From contig JAJZQR010000193.1 in NCBI GenBank assembly GCA_021806765.1, forward strand, positions 1 through 9,989: a DNA stretch of 9,989 bases, given 5' to 3'. Position 1 is the first letter of the stretch. Each line of letters starts with the position of its first letter. A program made the position numbers and the translations under genes. Below, in pieces: positions 5,312-9,989 of the stretch. This stretch comes from Chloroflexota bacterium (GTDB taxonomy: Bacteria; Chloroflexota; UBA6077). The notes under the pieces were generated by a model. That model was not told the origin of the DNA, made no database searches, and was given only the letters and a program-made list of their open reading frames with translations.

Positions 5312-7118
5312 CATCCACTACGACCAGACAACACGGAAGGCCATCCTCTCCTGTCCACCTGACCAGTCCGGATCGGAATGGTTCTCTCTCCTGCGTCGTG
5401 CGCTAGGCGACCACACGAACGCTGTAGAGTCCGCCTCTGCCCGCGTGCTCACAGTTCCCTGGTGGCTGCTCCTGAGTTCCAGGTCCACTATCCAAGAAAT
5501 CCGATCAGCGTACGGTCTACGGATCCAACAGTCCGATGAAGCTGCACGCCAGCTGCAGGCTGCGGCCCGGCGCCGCGCCTCATATGACGGCGCTGCGCGA
5601 GCAACCCCTCTGACAGAGCCTGACCTAGCAGATCGCTTGTCCAGAGTGGGTTTCCGCCGCCAGCTCACGCCAGAACAAAGCCGCAACGTCCGCAAGCTCG
5701 CGTCCCTACCTGCCGGTGCCACCTTTTCCGTTCCCGGTGCAGGTAAGACCACCGAAGCTCTTGCCTACCACGCCATCAGAGCTGTGCACGGCGAGCCGCT
5801 TCTTGTGGTTGCCCCGAAGAACGCCTTTGGCGCCTGGGACGAGCAACTGCACGAGTGCCTTGGAACACAAGCCGGTCTCTTTGTTCGGCTTCGCAGTGGC
5901 CAGGACCGCATCGAGCAGCAGCTGAGGAGCTCCCCAAGGTTCATGATCATCACCTACCAGCAGTTCGCTCGGGTCAGCAGCTTGATGGCTGATTTCGTGG
6001 GCTCAGGGGACGTATTCGTCTTTCTGGACGAAAGCCACCGCATCAAGGGTGGTAGAGGCAGGGCAACGGCGGACGCAATACTGACCATCTCGCATCTCCC
6101 CGCCGGCAAGTTGGTCATGTCGGGTACTCCCATGCCCCAGTCCCATGACGACCTCGTTCCACAGTTCTCCTTCCTGTATCCAGAGGTCTACACGACGCCT
6201 GAACATGTTGTCGAACTGATGCGACCTATCTACGTCCGCACTACCAAGGCCCAACTGCGTCTTCCGCCCGTAGACCGCGTTGTGATCACCGTGCCGATGA
6301 GGCTTGCGCAGCGAAAGCTCTACGACCTCATGAAGTACGAGGTCGCTCGTCAGGCCGAGGCCACCCTGTCCATTCACAGTAGACAGGCTCTCCGGGCCAT
6401 GGGCCGAAGCGTGATTCGTCTGCTCGAAGTTGTGTCGAACCCACCCCTTCTTGCCGCGACGGTCGGCTTCGCACATCAGGAACTGCTGGCCGGAGTGATA
6501 GCGGAGGGGGATAGCCCGAAGATCGAATACGCCTGCAAGCGAGCGCGTCAGCTCGCCCAATTAGGAAAAAAGGTACTGATCTGGACGACCTTTCGCGAGA
6601 ACGTCGAGACACTCGCCGCCCGCCTGGCCGATCTCCAAGCTGTCTACATCCACGGTGGAGTTGACGCTGGCGACGATGACGATACGGATACTAGAGAGGG
6701 AAAGATCCGTGAGTTCCACGACAACCCACACTGTCTCGTGATGGTTGCCAATCCGGCCGCTGCGGCAGAGGGCATCAGCCTTCATAGGGTCTGCCACAAT
6801 GCCGTCTATGTCGACCGCACCTACAACGCTGCACACTATCTCCAGTCTGAGGATCGCATCCATCGCCTTGGCTTGCGGGAGGGTGAGTCACCGGTCATCG
6901 AGATCGTAGAGTGCGCACGCAGCATCGACCAATCTGTCCGGGCTAGACTTGGCGCCAAAGTGAGCAGAATGGCGCTGGCCCTGAACGACTCTTCCCTCAT
7001 GATCGACCCAATCCCGCTCGACGCGTATGCAATCGACGATGAGGCTGACAGCGATGTCAACGCTCTAGACATCGATGACGTCAGAAGCATCCTCGAGACA
7101 ATTCTTGGCGGCTCATGA
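5295..7118 (+). CDS. SNF2-family DEAD/DEAH-like helicase or DNA translocase
   Basis: This 607-aa protein carries a full two-domain superfamily 2 motor. Walker A is SVPGAGKT near residue 147. Motif II is FLDESH near 245, with Ser in place of Ala of DEAH. Motif III is MSGTPMPQS near 275. The C-terminal lobe has KVLIWTTF (Ia/IV region), AEGISLHR (motif V) and QSEDRIHRLG near 517 (motif VI, the SNF2-style arginine finger box). The first 130 residues precede the motor and I do not recognise them. The C terminus is acidic. Such motors usually translocate on double-stranded DNA without full unwinding. The start may be ATG 5295 or GTG 5283; both lie inside the ParB gene and neither has a clear ribosome site, so translation is probably coupled. 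Its stop overlaps the next start (ATGA). It is the likely ATP-driven engine of the system. Confidence 0.92.
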   Translation: MAPVLNIHYDQTTRKAILSCPPDQSGSEWFSLLRRALGDHTNAVESASARVLTVPWWLLLSSRSTIQEIRSAYGLRIQQSDEAARQLQAAARRRASYDGAARATPLTEPDLADRLSRVGFRRQLTPEQSRNVRKLASLPAGATFSVPGAGKTTEALAYHAIRAVHGEPLLVVAPKNAFGAWDEQLHECLGTQAGLFVRLRSGQDRIEQQLRSSPRFMIITYQQFARVSSLMADFVGSGDVFVFLDESHRIKGGRGRATADAILTISHLPAGKLVMSGTPMPQSHDDLVPQFSFLYPEVYTTPEHVVELMRPIYVRTTKAQLRLPPVDRVVITVPMRLAQRKLYDLMKYEVARQAEATLSIHSRQALRAMGRSVIRLLEVVSNPPLLAATVGFAHQELLAGVIAEGDSPKIEYACKRARQLAQLGKKVLIWTTFRENVETLAARLADLQAVYIHGGVDAGDDDDTDTREGKIREFHDNPHCLVMVANPAAAAEGISLHRVCHNAVYVDRTYNAAHYLQSEDRIHRLGLREGESPVIEIVECARSIDQSVRARLGAKVSRMALALNDSSLMIDPIPLDAYAIDDEADSDVNALDIDDVRSILETILGGS

Positions 7119-7972
7119 ACCTAAGCGCCGGTCTCTTGCACTCCGCCCACGAACTCCTCGAATGGGTGCACTCGCACCCACTCTCGCCAAGGGAACTGCT
7201 CGACAGCTTCCGGACGGTCCTCGTCTGCCCTCCACAAGACGTCCTCAATCTGTGCGCTCGCTGCACGTGGATCGAGACTGACGCCGACGGTAACCTCAAG
7301 CTGACACCACGGGGCACCACTATCCGTCGCCTGCGCGACTTCGAGCCCCGTATGCGTGAGCAGCTTCGTGATTTCGTCGGTTCAGAGGGGCCGGCTTGGG
7401 TCCGCCTACTCCCAAGGGGCCGGCAGGAAGCCGTCAGGTTCTTACACCCAGACGTGGCGCAGCTGTTCCGCGAAGCCGGCCTAATGGCGATTCCTGCATC
7501 CGAGGAGATTATTGGCTGGTGGGACACTGTCTCTGGGGTTGCTCGCGGCGCCTCTGATATGGTTCTTACTGAGATTGGCCGAAGAGGGGAGCGCCTCTCC
7601 ATTGCGTACGAGCGACAGCGAACGGACCATGAGCCACAATGGCAATCCGTGGAGTCCAACTTGAGCGGTTTCGACATCCTATCGGTCTTGGAACAAGGGA
7701 GTGCTCAGCCTCTGGAAATCGAGGTGAAGGCATCGACAGACGATCTCGACTACGCCGAGTTTCACGTCGCCCGTAACGAGTGGGACACGGCTGTCCATGC
7801 TCGGCATTACATCTTCCATCTCTGGCTTCTCGGTGCGAAAAGCAGGCTAGCGAGAGTGACGGTCGACGACGTGCAGTCACATATCCCGCTCGACCAAGGC
7901 GGCGGGGCATGGGAGACCGTCGAGATTCCGTTCAAGACCTTCGATGCACTCTTCACCACGCAAATATGCTAG
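7115..7972 (+). CDS. Winged-helix plus DUF3883 (PD-(D/E)xK-like nuclease) protein
   Basis: This 285-aa protein has an N-terminal winged-helix-like segment at about residues 10-75 (HPLSPRELLD...ETDADGNLKLTPRG) and a middle region without a clear match. The C-terminal DUF3883 domain is at about 150-240. Its marks are an upstream Glu (AYERQRTDHEP, 164-174), GFDILS (185-190), EIEVKAS (201-207) and FHVARNEWDTA (216-226). The D-x(n)-E-x-K arrangement in FDI...IEVK is that of PD-(D/E)xK nucleases, and the acidic and lysine residues are present. DUF3883 often occurs in defence islands next to helicases. This is the only protein of the operon with an apparently intact nuclease signature, so it is the best candidate for the DNA-cutting subunit. 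The ATG at 7115 overlaps the helicase stop (ATGA). Nuclease activity is inferred. Confidence 0.82.
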   Translation: MNLSAGLLHSAHELLEWVHSHPLSPRELLDSFRTVLVCPPQDVLNLCARCTWIETDADGNLKLTPRGTTIRRLRDFEPRMREQLRDFVGSEGPAWVRLLPRGRQEAVRFLHPDVAQLFREAGLMAIPASEEIIGWWDTVSGVARGASDMVLTEIGRRGERLSIAYERQRTDHEPQWQSVESNLSGFDILSVLEQGSAQPLEIEVKASTDDLDYAEFHVARNEWDTAVHARHYIFHLWLLGAKSRLARVTVDDVQSHIPLDQGGGAWETVEIPFKTFDALFTTQIC

Positions 7973-8003
7973 GAGTAGCTCCTCACGCACGAGCTGCCAT
8001 TCT

Positions 8004-8027
8004 CCAATTGATGTACCAATTGATGTA
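8004..8027. repeat. Perfect 12-bp tandem repeat near the right island end
   Basis: CCAATTGATGTA occurs twice head to tail (8004-8015, 8016-8027), 31 bp after the last gene and about 95 bp inside attR. Each copy contains the palindrome CAATTG. Short direct repeats near an attachment site are typical arm-type sites for an integrase or binding sites for an excisionase. That role is inference. Confidence 0.55.
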
Positions 8028-8083
8028 GTCGCGCTATGGGGCAGCTGCAGCCTCGACGACAATGGCAATCCAGCACAAAGAAC

Positions 8084-8108
8084 GGGCTCCAAGTATGCCT
8101 CGGAGCCC
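8084..8108 (-). terminator. Island-borne terminator of tRNA-Arg
   Basis: GGGCTCC (8084-8090) pairs with GGAGCCC (8102-8108) around an 11-nt loop. On the minus strand GTTCTTTG follows. It lies 13 nt beyond the tRNA-Arg 3' end, on the island side, and replaces the original terminator at 351-379. Both stems contain the same ACGGGCTC/GAGCCC core. Confidence 0.6.
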
Positions 8109-8121
8109 ATTGCCGGAAGGG

Positions 8122-8152
8122 TACCCCTGGGCCGACTCGAACGGCCGACACA
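8122..8152 (-). other. attR: right attachment site inside tRNA-Arg
   Basis: These 31 bp match 388-418 exactly. They form the 3' end of the tRNA gene, so insertion kept the tRNA functional. The crossover took place somewhere in this segment or in the adjoining anticodon region. Confidence 0.87.
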
Positions 8153-8194
8153 CGGTTTAGGAAACCGTTGCTCTATCCTCTGAGCTACAGGGGC
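8122..8194 (-). tRNA. tRNA-Arg(CCT)
   Basis: This 73-nt gene folds into a full cloverleaf. The acceptor is GCCCCTG/CAGGGGT (one G-U pair), the D stem GCTC/GAGC, the anticodon stem ACGGT/ACCGT with loop TTCCTAA, and the T arm GGCCG-TTCGAGT-CGGCC. The anticodon CCT reads AGG. The discriminator is A and CCA is not encoded. Its 3' half doubles as the island attachment site, and the restored 3' half comes from the element. Confidence 0.95.
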
Positions 8195-8204
8195 ATCGAT
8201 TCAG

Positions 8205-8244
8205 GGCAATCTTGCAGGCCGGTAGAGACGCCCGCAGGATTGCC
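8205..8244. repeat. Inverted repeat upstream of tRNA-Arg
   Basis: GGCAATCTTGCAGG (8205-8218) pairs with CCCGCAGGATTGCC (8231-8244) over 14 positions with two non-Watson-Crick positions. It lies 10 nt 5' of the tRNA-Arg gene, where the promoter or leader would be. There is no T tract on either side. Its role is unclear: it may be a leader stem or a regulatory palindrome. Confidence 0.4.
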
Positions 8245-8407
8245 ACTAGTTAATGTTACCAACCGCCGCGCCTAGGGTCAAGGCGAAGACGGGCCGCCTC
8301 CAGATCCAGGGTGGCTACCGGCCGTCCCACATTGGAGCCTGAGGCGCACCATCTCCAGGGCGACTGCCAGTCGCCCCTACACCGCCCCAGGACCGGACAC
8401 AACAAAG

Positions 8408-8431
8408 GGACCGCTCGGTCGAGCGGTCCCT
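8408..8431 (-). terminator. Rho-independent terminator of tRNA-Leu
   Basis: GGGACCGCTC (8408-8417) and GAGCGGTCCC (8422-8431) form a perfect 10-bp stem with a 4-nt loop. On the minus strand TTTGTTGTG follows. It lies 5 nt beyond the CCA end of tRNA-Leu. Confidence 0.8.
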
Positions 8432-8436
8432 TGCCC

Positions 8437-8524
<88 letters not shown>

Positions 8525-8551
8525 TCGGCTGCCATCTCCAGCGCACAAGGG

Positions 8552-8580
8552 ATTATACCATCGCCGTCCCGGTTGCACAA
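8552..8580 (-). promoter_or_regulatory. Promoter of tRNA-Leu
   Basis: On the minus strand a perfect -10 TATAAT (8557-8552) is preceded by TTGTGC (8580-8575) with a 17-bp spacer. Transcription would begin about 20 nt before the tRNA 5' end at 8524. Confidence 0.75.
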
Positions 8581-8622
8581 GGGGTCGAAGGCGATGGCTG
8601 CGCTACCTGGAGTAGGGGCCGG

Positions 8623-8651
8623 GTGCACGGCGCCCCATCCTGCAGTATAAT
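8623..8651 (+). promoter_or_regulatory. Probable glyA promoter
   Basis: A perfect -10 TATAAT lies at 8646-8651. The -35 candidate 17 bp upstream, GTGCAC (8623-8628), is weak, so an activator may be involved. The start would be near 8658, just before the long palindrome in the glyA leader. Confidence 0.5.
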
Positions 8652-8665
8652 ATAGGTACAGGACG

Positions 8666-8738
8666 AGCATCAGCCATCAGCGGCTAGCTTTCAGCCAACG
8701 TTACCGAAGCTGATAGCTGGCTGCTGGTGGCTGATGCT
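8666..8738 (+). repeat. Long imperfect palindrome with T tract in the glyA leader
   Basis: The outer arms AGCATCAGCCATCAGC (8666-8681) and GCTGGTGGCTGATGCT (8723-8738) pair at 15 of 16 positions. Inner arms of about 14 nt (8682-8695 with 8709-8722) pair at about 11. A 13-nt loop remains. TTTTATT follows at once, so it looks like an intrinsic terminator. It lies between the glyA promoter and the glyA start, which allows transcription attenuation. It could also end an earlier transcript, or be a dispersed palindromic repeat. I see no glycine, SAM or folate riboswitch core. Confidence 0.65.
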
Positions 8739-8752
8739 TTTATTGAGAGGTG

Positions 8753-9989
8753 GTGGCCTTGAGGGAACTGGAGCGGATCGATAGCGAGCTGGCAGGGCTG
8801 ATCGTCGAAGAGGGTCGCCGGCAAGAGGAAACGATAAAGCTGATAGCCTCGGAGAACTACGCCAGCCAGGGGGTGCTGGAGGCCATGTCGTGCCCCGTGG
8901 AGTTCGGCGGTGCCGTCTCCAACAACCATCTCAACGACAAGTACGCCGAGGGCTATCCCGGCCACAGGCACTACGGCGGCTGCGAGGTGGTGGACCGGGT
9001 GGAGCAGCTGGCTATCGATCGAGCCAGGGCTCTCTTCGGGGCTGAGCAGGTCAACGTGCAACCCCACTCGGGCACCCAGGCGAACCTGGCAGCCTACGCT
9101 GCGCTGCTGCAGGTGGGCGACCGGGTTCTGGCGCTGGATCTGGCCCAGGGCGGCCACCTCTCCCACGGGGCCCGCATCAGCCTCTCCGGCAAGCTGTACA
9201 GCTTCGCCCACTACGGCGTCGATCCCCAGACGGAGATGCTGGATTACGACGCCATCGCCCGCCAGGCGCGGGAGTTCCGTCCCAAGCTGATCGTCTCCGG
9301 CGCCAGCGCCTACAGCCGCATCTTCGACTGGGCGGCGCTGCGGGCCATCGCCGACGAGGTGGGCGCCCTGCTGATGGTGGACATGGCCCACATAGCCGGT
9401 CTGGTGGCGGGCGGCGCGCATCCCTCGCCGGTGCCCTTCGCCGACGTGGTCACCACCACCACCCACAAGACGCTGCGGGGCCCCAGGGGCGGGATGATCC
9501 TCTCCAAGGCCCAGTACGGCAGGGCCATCGATCGGGCGGTGTTCCCGGGGACCCAGGGCGGACCCTTCATGCACGTCATCGCCGCCAAGGCGGTCTGCCT
9601 GAAGGAGGCCGGCACCCCCCAGTTCCGCGCCTACGCAGCCCAGGTGGTGGCCAACGCCCAGACCCTGGCGCGGGGACTGGAGCGGCGCGGCTTCCGGATA
9701 GTCTCCGGCGGGACCGACAACCACCTGATGCTGGTGGACCTCCGTCCGGTCGGGATCAACGGTGCGGACGCCGAGGATCTGCTGGCCACGGTGGGGATCA
9801 CGGTGAACAAGAACCTCCTCCCCTTCGATCCTGCCCCGCAACAGACCACCAGCGGCATCCGGCTGGGAACGCCGGCGGTGACGACTCGTGGGATGGGCGA
9901 GGTCGAGATGGAGGCCCTGGCGGAGCTGATCGGCACCACCATCGCGCACCGGAGCGACCAGGAGACCATCCGGAAGGCGCGGGCCCGCT
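8753..9989 (+). CDS. glyA: Serine hydroxymethyltransferase, 3' end cut by the window
   Basis: This PLP enzyme converts serine and tetrahydrofolate to glycine and methylenetetrahydrofolate in the cytosol. Some 412 codons are present, close to the usual 415-430. Landmarks are [11 protein letters not shown] near the start, [36 protein letters not shown], the PLP lysine in [14 protein letters not shown] (Lys at about residue 239), [18 protein letters not shown] and [14 protein letters not shown]. The start is GTG 8753 or TTG 8759. GAGAGG at 8745-8750 has better spacing (8 nt) to the TTG. Compared with E. coli GlyA there are about 11 extra residues between VLEA and KYAEG ([12 protein letters not shown] region). 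The other landmarks look intact. It is markedly GC-rich and part of the host backbone. The leader palindrome at 8666-8738 may control it. Confidence 0.96.
   Translation, partial: MALRELERIDSELAGLIVEEGRRQEETIKLIASENYASQGVLEAMSCPVEFGGAVSNNHLNDKYAEGYPGHRHYGGCEVVDRVEQLAIDRARALFGAEQVNVQPHSGTQANLAAYAALLQVGDRVLALDLAQGGHLSHGARISLSGKLYSFAHYGVDPQTEMLDYDAIARQAREFRPKLIVSGASAYSRIFDWAALRAIADEVGALLMVDMAHIAGLVAGGAHPSPVPFADVVTTTTHKTLRGPRGGMILSKAQYGRAIDRAVFPGTQGGPFMHVIAAKAVCLKEAGTPQFRAYAAQVVANAQTLARGLERRGFRIVSGGTDNHLMLVDLRPVGINGADAEDLLATVGITVNKNLLPFDPAPQQTTSGIRLGTPAVTTRGMGEVEMEALAELIGTTIAHRSDQETIRKARAR

Larger units (their letters stand above)
388..8152. mobile_element. tRNA-Arg-integrated genomic island carrying a TA pair and a defence-like operon
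   Basis: The island is bounded by 31-bp direct repeats (attL 388-418, attR 8122-8152). It lies on the 3' side of an intact tRNA-Arg gene. Inside are a toxin-antitoxin-like pair, a DUF6941 gene, an integrase relic and a five-gene methyltransferase/ParB/SNF2/DUF3883 operon. No replication, conjugation or phage structural gene is present. The only integrase is broken, so the element is probably immobile by itself. Its genes look less GC-rich than glyA on the right, which fits transfer. The boundaries are seen directly; calling it a defence island is inference from gene content. Confidence 0.82.

Noticed and set aside
7971..7983. AGGAG-TAG-CTCCT hairpin at the end of the DUF3883 gene as a terminator
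   Set aside because: The stem is only 5 bp, overlaps the stop codon, and no T tract follows.
8684..9949. 421-codon open frame on the minus strand
   Set aside because: It is the antisense of glyA and of the leader palindrome, has no recognisable domain, and arises from the high GC and codon bias of glyA.

Overview
The window looks like a stretch of bacterial chromosome with moderately high to high GC that carries a compact integrated island. The right flank is ordinary housekeeping DNA: a serine hydroxymethyltransferase gene (glyA, cut by the window end), with tRNA-Leu(CAG) and tRNA-Arg(CCT) on the opposite strand. The flank uses GTG/TTG starts and is very GC-rich. Nothing here fixes the phylum. 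The GlyA sequence and general style would fit Chloroflexota or Actinomycetota, but that is an impression.

The island lies between two exact 31-bp direct repeats, 388-418 and 8122-8152. The right copy is the 3' end of an intact tRNA-Arg(CCT) gene. The left copy is a detached 3' fragment of the same gene, as expected after tyrosine-recombinase integration into a tRNA. The island is about 7.7 kb. Its only visible recombinase is a frameshifted, N-terminally eroded integrase relic (1830-2462), so it is probably stranded unless helped in trans.

Layout from left to right: a non-coding flank and the old tRNA terminator (1-387); attL; a leftward toxin-antitoxin-like pair (ribbon-helix-helix antitoxin 476-814, toxin 811-1155); back-to-back promoters with a tandem TGTAAACA repeat (1169-1220); a rightward DUF6941-type gene (1234-1677); the integrase relic; then one tightly packed rightward operon, 2636-7972, behind a near-consensus promoter at 2549-2577.

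That operon is the main interest. It encodes, in order, a beta-class DNA methyltransferase, a BglII-fold protein that seems to have lost both catalytic acidic residues, a ParB/sulfiredoxin-domain protein with a helix-turn-helix and a helical tail, a SNF2-type helicase/ATPase, and a winged-helix plus DUF3883 (PD-(D/E)xK-like) protein. Genes overlap or are 16 bp apart, and two junctions are overlapping start/stop pairs. The likely reading is a multi-gene, ATP-dependent restriction/defence system. The methyltransferase would mark self, the inactive restriction-enzyme fold would perhaps recognise the site, ParB and SNF2 would perhaps load or translocate, and DUF3883 would perhaps cut. I do not recognise this five-gene combination as a named system; the functional assignment is inference.

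Right of the island are the tRNA-Arg and tRNA-Leu genes with terminators, a clear tRNA-Leu promoter, and a 73-nt imperfect palindrome in the glyA leader that could act as an attenuator.
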